Shown: positions 27,800 through 40,250 of the stretch, piece after piece
Layout: each line of letters opens with the position of its first letter
Numbering within the stretch: position 1 is the stretch's first letter
Assembly: GCF_003254395.2 (NCBI RefSeq)
Contig: NC_037642.1
Coordinates: 4,185,494-4,249,493, forward strand
Reading direction: 5' to 3'
Source of the DNA: Apis mellifera
Lineage: Eukaryota; Arthropoda; Insecta; Hymenoptera; Apidae
Length of the DNA stretch: 64,000 nt
Notes under the pieces: model-generated
What the model saw: the letters and a program-made list of their open reading frames with translations, nothing else
The model's database searches: none
What the model was told of the DNA's origin: nothing
Position numbers and translations under genes: made by a program

Positions 27800-29430
27800 A
27801 CAAGTTGGATTTTTATTTCGTTCGAAATGATGTCTATAAGCTTCGTAAAATGAGAAACTGTCGATCAACTGTCGTGTTTCAGTTACCGTGACCGCGAACG
27901 GTCACGTACACGCGCGCACACACACGTACACATACACATGCGCGCCCTACACGATGCACACGAAGCGGATGCATCGAGTGCGAAGGGGAAGGGAGGTTCA
28001 TTCACCAAACGTCCGAACGAGAATGCGGCGCCGGCAAGGGTGCTCGTCTTTTTTCAAAGTTGCCCGATCATCATCACCCCCCGCATGATGCGTGCGTCCC
28101 CCGTTGCGAGCACAAACCCCGTTGGTCGGTTATTAATGGAGCTTCGGCTAATCGTACACACCGTCCACGGTTCATTAACTATCTTCTACCGCCTCATACG
28201 CGGTTACACACAATCGCACACACCGGCTCGTGTCGTCATCGTTCGCCAATAACGACGTAATCCTTCTGGGTCCTTTTCAAAGAAAGTTTGCCGCGTAGGA
28301 GTTGGACGGGATATAGAAATAGACGGTGGCCCCGACGATAACGCTGACGATAACACTGGGCCGGTGTCATTAGGGTCCATCGGATGTTATCGCGTCGGAG
28401 GTTGCACGGAGAGGTTGTCGTCAGAGCCGTTTCATCACGCACCGTGTTGCACGACGGGAGTCATCCTATTCCCGATTCCAACAGCTTCTCGATGATGCTT
28501 GCCACGATCACGACGAGGATCACTGAACAGAAGGCGAATCGTTTCGAGTGAATGGTCACAATCACGATTTCATCCTCGACACGATCGTTATACGGTATTT
28601 TTACGGGTAAAAACTGATAACTCTCGTGGATTAGAGATAAGAGATACTTGCTTACTCGAAATCGATAAATTTTTCACTCATCCTCCCCGGAGCGCCCCAC
28701 CGAGAAGCTTGCGAGAACGAGGACAACCGTTTTTTTATAAACCAGCGTGCCGATTATATTCTAATTATATCTCCTTTGTTCGAGCCCTAGTTTTTCGTCG
28801 AATTCACTGGGGACCACCACCTTGAATTATAAAGATCGATCTATGCGGCGATTAAAAGCGTACACCAAAATGCCGAATCGCAATGCACGAGACTGAGAAT
28901 GATGGATCGATCGCGAGTTTTTAAGGGCAAGGAACGATCTATTTCTCCGATTGCTTTTGCTCACGAACGATAATAAAAGGATATTAGTAGCAAAATATAA
29001 GGGTGTAAGTGTGATAAATAACGACAGAATTCCGGGAAAAAGTCGCGTAATCTCCGCGCGTAGTGGAAGGCGCGCTAACTGCTGCGTTGCGGCAGGCCTA
29101 CTGACAGGGGCAACCGAGCTTTCGGTTCGGCTCGGTACGATTCGTGCGATTTCGCCACCCTTCGGCGCCAGCTTAAAGCATTCTCCGACCACTTTTCATA
29201 CCCCCCTCTTGCCGCGCTGTGATCACTACAGGCTATTCCCCTTGTTCAACCCCCAGTGAACAGACAAATGTTAGAAAATGGTGTGAGAAACTCGTATGCC
29301 GTATTTACTATTCATTCATTATCCATCGGATTAGGGGGGGAGGGAACCGTTTAAAATCGATTACGGATTATTTGGGCAGCGCACACCGCGCGTGCATGTT
29401 ATGATGAACCGACGATAAATAGATAGGAAC
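27800..29430. other. CpG-rich upstream region of the 27.4 kb exon
   Basis: About 1.6 kb of unusually GC- and CpG-rich DNA for this window, with a CA/CG alternating run (about 27,900-27,945) and several homeodomain-like TAAT/ATTA cores (for example 28,131-28,160). Many overlapping open frames exist on both strands; none resembles a protein. Its position directly upstream of the signal-peptide exon suggests promoter-proximal regulatory DNA (inference). Confidence 0.45.
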
Positions 29431-32400
29431 GTTGATCTTGCTCATCATGGAAAAAACGTGAGAAAATTCAAACTCTTTTCAAATATAGAGAAAATAAATT
29501 CTATTGGATTTGATTAATGATCCGGTTGAAAATTAAATCGGTAATTTTTCTCATACTCTATTTATTAAAGTGTGATCTAAAAATCAAGATTAATATTTCA
29601 GAAATATCGTTTTGAAATTTTTTACTCGTACAATGAGATAATTTATACGCGAAACATTTGATAACGTTGAAAATTCATTGAAATCTTTCGATAACGCGCT
29701 TTATTGTTCGAATTACTTGCCATGCAACGCAATACTTGAATATCGTATAATATACAATAATGTACATGTTCGTATGTCACTCTTAGTCAACTTATTATTT
29801 TTAAATTTATTATTGTAATATGAAAACAACGCGTAAAACAAACCGTACAACGGTAAATCAATTGTAACATGAAGAAGGTGTAACTAAATATCGAGCATTT
29901 CGAATATTTTGTAAAAAAAATATGAATATGTATAAATCAATGTAGGAATATAAACAAAATATAACAAGTGAGAAATGGAAAATCAATAACTTGCTACATG
30001 AATTAACAAAATACAAGTAAACTTTCGTCAAAGTTTATCAAAATTTTCATTTCGAATATATATAAAGTTTTCAACCACCTTAATTTTATATCTATCATTT
30101 GGCCCGAGCAATCAATAATCTCTGCATTCGTAAATAATTTTGAATAGAACTGTTACCGAAATAAAGTATTTCTTTAAAATGTTTGAAAGCGCGAAAAAAT
30201 ATTTGATTTTAAGAAAATATATTTTTAACACTTTATTTTATACGACTAAAATATTATAGATATTTAAGATATTTAGCTGCGTCAATGATTTTTGAAATTA
30301 TTTTTTACTTTATTCTATGAAATAATGAATACTTCTTATACGAATTCATATATTTCATGTATTTCACACCGAATGATTAAATTAAAAGAAAACGATTTTG
30401 AAACATTTTTAGAATAATAATAATATCATGCAATATATTATTAAAAAAGTACAAAAAGTACTTTAAAAAAAAATGATAATTTTCTTCCTTCCACTAAATG
30501 AAAAACAATACAATTACATTATCAAATTGCAAATAACTTGCTTTAATCTCAATTAATAATCATTCGAAATTATCAACTCAAAATTTATCTAATTTACAGA
30601 TGCACTAAAACTAAATATAGCAAACATTTGATTTCCATTACCCTTTCTGTTACAAACTATGTATCAGTTTGCCGGAAATGGCTACTCTACCACCCTCCAT
30701 CGGCATTGCGATGAACTTAACAGCGGGCCACCACGCTCAGCCGATTTTTACCAAACTTTCATCGCCCTTTGAAACGCAAACACAAGCCTGGAAACCTATT
30801 AAAACAGGGTAGAAAGGGCAAAAATGGATTCGTATGTCCCGAAATGTTGCAATATTTCTGAAGGGAAAAGTCGAGCCAGCCGTTATCCAAACAGTGGCCA
30901 GCTTTTTCCATCCACCCGAGAAAAAACTTTCCCGCCTGCAATTGAAAACCGTCCCATTTGAATGTCGAACTTTCGAATGAACATTTTCATAAATATGTAT
31001 CGCGAGTTGATGCTTTCTCGCCTTTTTTTTCATGGTCGTAAACCCGTGAATAAAGGGAATAACACTTTTTTCCCCTCCCCATCTTTTCGTTTCCAATCTC
31101 TTTTTTTATCGTCACCCTAAAAATAGAGAGAACAGCATGGAGATACAAACAAATTCCTCAAGTTTGATTATCGGATCACGGATAATTAATGTTGCATGTC
31201 CACTTATACATCATTGTAAAAATGTATACTAGAAATTTCGAATATTATGCTATTAAGAGAAACTTGTAACAAGAATTGATATTTGTTAAAAATTATGTCA
31301 CAATATGATATCTTTGTGATCTGATTTATTATATATTTTTTTAAAACTTCTAATCAAGGTGATGTGAAAACTACAACAAAGTATAACTTGAAAATATATC
31401 GAAAAATTTCAATTCGAACGATTTTCTTTGCTTCTTACCAAGATCATAACTGGTATATCACTTTAGAAATCTTAAACTCGAAGTCATCGATTTAAAAAAG
31501 AATTCCTTATCCCTTATCCCTTCGATTGTAATCTGTCGAGGTGAGTACAAAGAATCTCATTGAATGAGACAGGAGGTAGCACGCTCGTCATAATTACGAC
31601 GAGATTGCTAAAAGCCCAGAAAAGTCGACAATGGACTGCTCGAGAAGGAAGTTTATTGCTTCCGCAATAAGTTTTCTAGGACGTACCTTAAGAAAGGGGT
31701 TAAGTTCAAAATACACACTGGCTAAGCGATGTGGGGTACTGAGAATTTTAAGATATCTCATTGTGATAATACAACAGATGCTTGATTTTTCATAATTCGT
31801 TTTCACTTCGATATAGAAAATTATCAATAGAAGATGGCTAAAAACAAATATAAGAAAGAATTTAATTTTTTTTTTTAAAGATTTCAAGAAACTTTCACAT
31901 TCCGCAATTCATAATTGTTGTAGAAATTACTCTGACTAGAACTAAACTCAGTCATTAAGAAATTATTTGTTAAGAATGTTCATACTTACATACAAATAGA
32001 ATTTCACCTTCTAAAATTGAAAATTATTCGTTTTCTTCTTCAAATAAAAGAAGGAAGACAGCAAACGATGAAGAGACAATATACAATATTTAAATAAAAA
32101 AAGGATTTTATATCACGTTTCGAGAGAACGAGAGAATGATAAAAATAGCTGAAACAAACGAATTTTTTAAGGAAAGCTTTAAGAAAGAGAAAAACCGTGT
32201 GATGAGAGCTGCTCGTTTCAACTCCTTAGCCTCGAATGTCATCTCCTTTTTATCTCAGTCACTGTGACTATTCATGTCACTGTCACGAGGTAAGACCACT
32301 TACGAATTACTCTGTCACAATTGGAAAAATATTAACACTTGTACAAAATTTCTTAAACTTTCCATATTCAAAAACTTTGATAAGACGAACTTGAAGCTTT

Positions 32401-33418
32401 CCTTGTGATTCAAGTTATCAAAGCTTGATTGTATATTATAATTACAATATTATAAAATTCCACATTTCATTTTCATATATGACAAATCAAAATACGGCAC
32501 TACACTGAAAAGTTACTTATGATTGAAATATACGACGATAAAGTATACGTTTGTACGATTCAGTGAAGGGAAATATTTCAATATTTCAAGAATCCAAGGA
32601 TACAATAGATTTTTCATGGCGTTTATCAAAGCAGTTTCTTGAACCAAGAAAGCAGTTAGATGGGATATCGGATTTGCTGACACGAAATCCTCGTTCTTGA
32701 ATCGAACTCTAGGGATCGAGGAGATCCAGATTCGAGGTAAATATTGGAATCACGATGGATTTCTTGGATCGATCTATTGTTGAATTTTTCGTTTAACGAT
32801 TTTTATTCTTGAAAAACTATAACGGTTTTAGAACGGATTTACTCGGAATAATCTATCCTCCTGGTATCTTGGTCGATGTAACTGCGATAATAAATATAAC
32901 AGTTACAATGTTCGAAAGATATTAATTTTTGTGGAACGGATTGAATACGGTTACTATATCAAAGAGGATATAAAGGAAAATCATTTATTATGTCCACTTA
33001 TACCAGCAATTTTGTTTACAGTGACTTTTTCATTGAATATTGGATTCGAAACGAAACAATAAAAAGTTGAATATTTGCGAAAAAACAATATGATCAATAT
33101 TTTATTTGATGAAATATTTCATTTTGCATTTTACAAAAAAATTATTAGACTAGAGATAGAATTGTACAAACGTATACGATATATATATATACAAAACCAT
33201 TTTATTTATTTATTTATTATTTATGTTAATTTAACATTAATCTCACAACATTATCATCCAGCATTATAATTTTTTAATAATTGATAATAAATATAAAAGA
33301 ATTTATTTTCCAATTCAATTTTTTTATTTATCATTATTTATCAAGAATCAATATTCATACATATTTTTGTATTTTACGTACAATTTTAAACAACAAGATA
33401 TAGCTGTGAGATTGATGT
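29431..33418. other. Non-coding between the 27.4 kb exon and the P450
   Basis: Mostly AT-rich. A GC-richer island at about 30,640-31,110 has no recognisable product. A near-palindrome (CTCGTCATAATTACGACGAG) is at 31,584-31,603. At 32,259-32,290 a short segment is flanked by acceptor-like TATCTCAG and donor-like GAG|GTAAGA on the plus strand, which is probably chance. Nothing else stands out. Confidence 0.5.
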
Positions 33419-33424
33419 TTTATT
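33419..33424 (-). terminator. Poly(A) signal for the P450 gene
   Basis: AATAAA on the minus strand, 106 bases after the P450 stop codon. It is the first canonical signal downstream. Confidence 0.55.
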
Positions 33425-33530
33425 CAATTAATTCTTGAGCAATAATCGTGTAGCAAATAATCATAAATGATACAGGATAAAAAGGAGAAAGGAAAATATT
33501 ATACTTATCTTATTTTTTTTTATCTTGTTT

Positions 33531-36280
33531 TTAAACTGAAACTTTTGATATTTTCAGATGTATACCGTCAACAGGTTGAAGAAGAAATAGTGGTTTCTTG
33601 TCTTTTTGATATATTTTACGGGTTTTCTCGCATACTTCAACTTTGAATTTTGATAAAACTGTGACTAATCCTACCTTTAATTGCTTCTTTGCCAATCTTA
33701 TTCCTGAAAGATTTTATATTAAAAAAAAAAATAATAATAATTTTATATTATATTTTATATTTGAATATTTTCTATATATTTGATAAAAAATTTTTATAGA
33801 AAAGCATGTTTTACCACTACAATGTCTTGGACCATCTCCAAATGGTAAATGGGTCATCGAATGTCTAGTTTTAATTTTGTCATCGGTGAATCTTTCAGGA
33901 TCAAAGTTATCAGGATTTGGATAAATATCCGGATCTCTTTGTATCGCATAGATTGGCAGGAAGACTTGTTGACCCTTTGGAATGGTAACTTTTGTTCCTG
34001 TAAACGTGTAAGTTTCCATCGCTTCTCTCGACAACCATTGCAGTACTGGATACATTCTCAATGTTTCTAAAAAATAAAAACAATATTCACACATAAAATA
34101 TTCATTCAATGAATCTTAATAATTACTTAAGCAAAAATGTACATGCATGAAAAAGTTAACTTTAAAAATTAATCAATAATCAAATAATATATTTACAAAT
34201 ATATATTTAATTAATGATGGAATAATGTTTTACTAAAAATTGAGAATAATTATACCAAAAATACACGCTTCCAAATATTTCATTTCTTCCAAACCATCGT
34301 ACGTGATTTTTCCGTCATATTTTTGTAAAACATTCACTATTTCCGCGCGAGCTTTCTCTTGAATCTCTGGCTTCCATGCCAGCTCGTACAAAGCATTGCT
34401 GATCGTTAATGAAGCATTTTCGAAACCAGCAAGGAAGAAAAGAACAGCCTGTGATGTCAGGAATAAATTGTCCGCTTCTGCGAATATAAACAATATTATA
34501 TATTCTGTAACATGTTCAAAATCCATCAGAGTTTCATATTTTTTTTCGTTCATCATTAAAAAAAAAAAATTAATTAATTGATAACATACACATACCCTAT
34601 ATGTATTATTTTCTTGATTTAAAAAGACTCAAAGATTTAATTAAAACAAAAGAATCACAAAATTTTATTATATAGAAATTATTATACCTTTAAGACCACA
34701 TTTCGTTGGATTTTCTCTGATATCTGCCAGAATATCAATGACATCTCGTAAATGCACATTGTTCTGGATTCTATAATCCATGGCGTCCTTTATGGAATTT
34801 GCAAAGAAATTAGTGACCTCGTGATCAACGAAGAAACGTCCAAAGATTTTAAATAGAAAAGGATATTCTCTCAATCTATCGTTAAGAAATTGTTGGAGGT
34901 TTGTAGCGAGAGCTTGTTTGCCCATCTTGCGAAATTGGCTATTCTCATCTGTAAGTGCATTCGTATGAATACTGAAGGCACAAGCACCGATCACGTCAGT
35001 ACTAAATTTTGCAGCAGCGTCACGGCACTCGACCAATCCTCCTTTCTCTACCATTTTTTCCAAATACTTTTCAAAATTATCGGAACATTCTACGAATAAG
35101 TGGAACATTTCCTTCAGCTTTCCTGACGAAAAGAAAGATGAAAGTTTGAGTCTTAAGGGTCTCCATCTTTCTGCATCCAGTCGGAAAAGTTGTTCGGATA
35201 ATGGTTCAACCTGAAAAATTATATTATATATTAATTATATATATATTATTATTATAAATTATAAAAATTTAATTTGTCATTCATCTTTGATACTATGAGG
35301 ACAGAAGAAAATTTCACACGGAATAAAAATATAAATTATAATAATTTTTAAATATTAAATTTCTTGTATAACTTCTTGGAGGAAATATATTCATAAAAAT
35401 AATATTACAATTAAATATAATAATTTAAAAAAGGAAAATATAATGATAGAAAATATATAAGATATAAATTTATAAAATAAATAAAAAGAAATTATTATAA
35501 AAATAAAAAATGCTTTTACACAATGTTCTCACTATATTGTGTAATAATTAATATCTAAATAATGTCGCAACTAACGAACAGATTATATAGTCAAAATAAA
35601 AAGAAATCTCAATCACGTAGAGATTAATAATTATGAAGATAATAATTAAACTTACTTTTAAAAAAGTCATGAAATGTAATACATTTTAAATACATAACAA
35701 AAGAACAAAATGTCAAATATAGTTTTAACATTTTCATTCTGTACTTTTATCTCTAATTTCTTATTTTCATCTTTATCTCTTAAAATTTTTTTAACCATTT
35801 GTCGAACATTCAATATAAATTAAAATTATTGCTACTTTCTATGTTATAATAAAATATTCATTCATTTTAAAATCTTTAATTAAAAAAAAATTCACTTTAT
35901 AACTCATTTTAACATAATTGAAACATATATTTTATACGTACCTCTCGTATAGCACCCTGAGTTCTTTGAGCGAACTTGTTGAAATCTTTAATAAGAACGT
36001 CTTTTATTAAATCTAAATCCCTTAAAATTAACAACGGTTCATGACTTCCATACATTCCGACCATTGGCTCATCCTTGAACTCTTTGTACGCTCTTTCAAA
36101 ACAATCCATAGTCGATTCTTTTGCCAGGAGCACATCTTTGAAATTACCCAGAAACGGAAGAGGCTTTGGCCCTTTGACGCCACGTTTCCGCCAATAATCC
36201 AACTTCGACATAGAATAATAATACAGTAGGAAAAATACAGTGGCGATTAGGCCAACAGTCTCTATCATTAACCAAGACAT
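33531..36280 (-). CDS. Cytochrome P450, CYP6-like (clan 3), complete
   Basis: Microsomal haem monooxygenase, five exons: 36,280-35,942, 35,210-34,688, 34,477-34,256, 34,066-33,815, 33,703-33,531; all introns GT-AG with matching phases (0,1,1,1); 502 residues, the usual family length. Seen in order: N-terminal membrane anchor (about 5-22), proline-rich hinge (PKPLPFLGN, about 37-45), helix-C WRPLR (129-133) followed by FSSGKLKEMF, I-helix AGFENAS (304-310), K-helix ETLR (362-365), FDPERF (416-421) and haem-binding FGDGPRHCSG with Cys444. The layout and helix-C region fit insect CYP6 enzymes, which oxidise plant toxins, pesticides or endogenous lipids; the substrate cannot be read from sequence. 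Odd: the I-helix Thr after the acidic residue is Asn308, and the residue after the haem Cys is Ser445 instead of the usual Ile/Leu. The frame is intact, so I read it as functional. I am sure of the family, unsure of the subfamily. Confidence 0.95.
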
Positions 36281-36470
36281 CGTTTATTCTTTAAGTTTTC
36301 TGTGCAAAAATCGAATATATGTACATATACACATAAATAGAGAATAGAATATTCACGAATCGAAAGAAAATAAATAAATAATAAAGTCTTTTAATCAATT
36401 CTTCAATTTTTTTAACGAAACGTTCGCTTCGACGATGCCATGAAGAATACAAACCCGATAACGTGCGAGC

Positions 36471-36481
36471 TTAAATATATA
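36471..36481 (-). promoter_or_regulatory. Candidate TATA box of the P450 gene
   Basis: TATATATTTAA on the minus strand, in a locally GC-richer context, about 190 bases upstream of the P450 start codon. A start site about 30 bases downstream would give a 5' UTR of roughly 160 bases. No intron signal is needed between them. Confidence 0.45.
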
Positions 36482-36489
36482 GGCGAGTG

Positions 36490-39400
36490 TCGAAGTTTAT
36501 CAAAATATACGATATCCCTGTTTAATGTGTAAACGATGTATTCATTTCAATTCGTTGTAAACAGTTCCTAAGTAGTGTCAATAACCACCATATTTATTAT
36601 TCATACATTTTAGACTCTAGATAACGTTTGCAAAATCTTATGAATGAAATATGTTAATCAGATTTTTGATTTCGAAAATTTATATTCCACAAATTCCTCA
36701 ATCAAAACTTTATTATTCATTTCGACTAATCCATCTCCACATTCAATTCCATGTCCATGTTGAATATCCATATTGAATAAACGATCGTTTGTATTACAAT
36801 ATTTTTAGCCTGGGAAACATATTTCCAATATCGAAACAGCAACAAGTTGTTGCAAATACTTTGCCCCGATCGGAGAACCGATTCTTAATGGACACCATTT
36901 ATATTCAACCTGAACCGGTACTTGAGCTGAAAGAAAAGATATACAGGGAATGCAAATACTCGAAGAATATGCATTTGGGAATTGCTTAGATGTAAACTCG
37001 TGCGACTAGATATTTACTTGAAGCTGTCCTTTGATAGTTCCACCACGATGCAGGGTATATAGGAACTCGGTTACGATGGAGATTCTGATAGGCGACTCTT
37101 GAATAATTTCACGTTTCTGCTTCCCTGGCTCGCGACGAATTTCATATGTTCGAGAATATTCGTTGAACTTTACTGAAATATTAAAGATTGTTTTTGATCA
37201 ATAAGAGGGAAATGTATTAATAACGCGTAGCATCGAGTAAAATTGACGATCGTGATGTGTGAATTTTGAACGAGTTCGATGAACCGATTTCATTTTGTTA
37301 AGGGAGTGAGAATTGTAAAATAGATTGTAAAATATTAAACGTTGAACAATTATAATAATTTTCAATTAGATTTTGTATTATTTATTATAGGAAATATTTT
37401 GGAATTATTTTAAATATATTATCATATATTAATAAAATTATATTATTATATTATTAATAAAATAGTGAAAATAAACGACGAAATTTTGTTTTACACTATA
37501 TTCCAGAATATTTATCAAAGTGAGAGCGAATATGAAATGCATGAAAAATAATGAAAATCGTGTTTTGATATGATATTATAATATATTATGTTTTTCTGCA
37601 TAATTCGATGAAAATATAATGACGTATAATGATGTATAATGATGTAAATATATTAAAGATGAACACATAATCGACAAAAATATTCAATGATAATCCGTAA
37701 TTTATCAATGATCCTCTCGATGTATCGTCTTACATCATCTAGTAGAAAAGGTCAGTGAATTGGCAGAACCGTGAATTACACATATTGATCTCATAAGATC
37801 TCATAGATTGAGGCAAAACACGACAATATAAGAATAAGTATTTGAGAATATTTTATTTATATTATTTATATTACTAATTTCAATAATTGAAAATAATTGA
37901 TATATCTTATCTATGAATTAATTATTTTTTATTTTTTATTAAATATGAAAACTTGACAAAATTTTATTATTATTTAAAATAATCGATTATAATATAATAT
38001 AGATACTGATACATTATTGCATTGATAATAAATATGTTTCAGGAAATGTATTTAATAAATAAAAATTGTATATTTAATAAAAATGATATTTCTTAAAAAA
38101 TGTTGAGTTCTTTAATTCCATTATCTATTCATGATTCATTTTAAATATTTTATTATTTAAAGAGATATATTTATCTTGTCGCAAAGAAGATTATTATAAT
38201 ATTAAAATAAGTTTCATTTTATTTATAGATATCTATAATAATTAATATTTATGAAAAAAATTGAAATAAAATATCTTACTAGAAGAAATTTGAAATATCT
38301 CACAATTCGATAATTAAATATCGAATTTCTTAATGATATTTATGTAAAAGATATCAAGATGATATTCTTTTATCAAAAGAAATAAAATTGTAAGGATTAT
38401 CTGGACAATTTATATAATTAATAAAATATAAAATATAAATTATTTTATTTTTTATATCTATTTTTTAAAATAGAAATAAGCGTAATGGAAATTTTTAAAA
38501 TGAGTATTACATTTAAAAAGATAAGAAATAATAAAAAAAAAAATTATATCAATATTTGCTAAACGCAATTATTACGTAAATATTATGTAATACTTTAATG
38601 ATAATTAACGAAGATTGTAAAAAGAAATATTTCCTAAGAAAATATTCTTAAACAGAATTTATTTTGTTTTATATCATTATCATTGTTTTTTCATTTCTAT
38701 TTTATATATATCATTGATGAAACTTATCTTTCAATTTGGTAATACAGATATATATATAATTTGTTTTGTATATAATTAATTGAATATGTTTTTAATATAC
38801 AATAAAATATGCAAATTGAACCACTTAAATATTTCCGTTGTTTATAAACACAAGAGAAAAAAACTCTTATCATTTCTTTTTCTTTATGTACTTTTTCTTA
38901 TATTTCACTGGAGACATACCACTGTATATACTGAATTAAAAAAAGATAGATAATATTATATTAGGAAATTAATGAATAATTAAAATGATAATGATATTAT
39001 AATTAAAATAATAATGATATTATTAAAAATCTAAATTGATGTTTGTATATCTATTTTTTGGAACTTTTAAATCTTAATTTTACCTCGTATTTCTATTTAT
39101 AATTATTCAGAAAATTTGGAATTTTGAAATACATTAATTAAGAAAATAATACAAAGATTATTGCGGAGCAATTTTAAAACTAAATAATATGAAAAATTAA
39201 TTTCCTTTCCATGGATATATTTAGCATTCTTCGATAAGATAGAAATAATTAACAAGAATAAATATTTTCATGGAATCAATGAAATATATAAAATTCGTAA
39301 AATCAATTTGCTAAATTAATGACACAAATTCATACTTAATCCATCGTCAATTTACTTTCATACTACGCAATCGTCCACAAATCTTTCTAATCTCATTTAA

Positions 39401-39600
39401 AACTTAAAATTATATAAAATAAAATATCTTATCAATCGCTCAACATCATTCTTTTCTATCCCATTCACAAATTCCTATCCTCATTGCACAAGAATTCCCT
39501 CAATACGTAATCACAACAGATCGATATATATTTAAAGAGATAAATAAAAAAAAACGCGTATAAAAATCTTTGATCCAAAATCGAGTATCAAACATTCCTT
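36490..39600. other. Non-coding upstream of the P450
   Basis: A moderately GC-richer stretch at 36,600-37,280, then about 2.3 kb of very AT-rich DNA. A direct repeat of about 11 bases (gtataatgat) is found at 37,622-37,645. A 33-codon frame at 36,888-36,989 (plus) is open but matches nothing. No gene seen. Confidence 0.55.
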
Positions 39601-39829
39601 TTGCCGCGCAATAAAGGGAAAAGAAAGAAGCAGCTCGCGCTCCCTTTTAATGTCCAACCCTGCGTAACGTAAATCGATACGCTTCGCGACGCAGCATTCA
39701 TTTAATTAGCCAGGTTCGACTGAGGAAATAAGAATGAAAGGGAGAACAGAACAAAAAAAAAAAAGAAAAAAAGAAAGAAGAAGAAAAAAGGGTGGTAAGG
39801 GAGAAGAGCGAAGAGGTATAAAAGGAATA

Positions 39830-40170
39830 AAGGGTAAGTAATCCGGTGGCGAGCAACGCGCTTCGTGTTGTTACGTCTTCCTTCTCCGTTGAAACGGAGC
39901 AGTTTAAAGTGGAAAAAGCGCGATGGCGCGCGATGGTGGTTCGTTATGCCATCAAAGGGCGAATCGAGTTCCACTCAAGCACCGTTATTAAATGCAACAT
40001 GCAAACGTGTTGTGCAACATTGATTTTCTCTAATTGCCCCTTGTTGTCCTGGCCCGCCATGGCTGACTTCCCACCGAGATCGTTATCGTAGATTGTCCTC
40101 TCCCGTTCCGGGGGGTTAATTAATATGCATTGTCATTTAATTCGTCCCCATTGTTGGTACGTGCGTGGAA
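39830..40170. promoter_or_regulatory. Candidate enhancer (TCF, POU/homeodomain, Sox-like sites)
   Basis: A GC-richer island at about 39,600-40,250. On the plus strand it contains CATCAAAGG (about 39,950, TCF-like), and a compact block at 40,115-40,155 with TTAATTAATATGCAT (homeodomain plus POU-like), ATTTAATT and CCATTGTTGG (Sox-like). No convincing coding frame. The motif clustering is visible; regulatory function and target gene are inference. Confidence 0.35.
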
Positions 40171-40250
40171 CGAAAAAACAAAAGGGGAAGGGTGGAAAAC
40201 GCGGGCGAAATTTCGTCTAAGAGGATAAATCGCGGGCAAGGATTATGTAT

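Noticed and set aside
32259..32290. Possible 31-base plus-strand micro-exon between TATCTCAG and GAG|GTAAGA
   Set aside because: No neighbouring exons in a compatible frame. The segment is internally palindromic (GTCACTGTGAC), which may explain its look.
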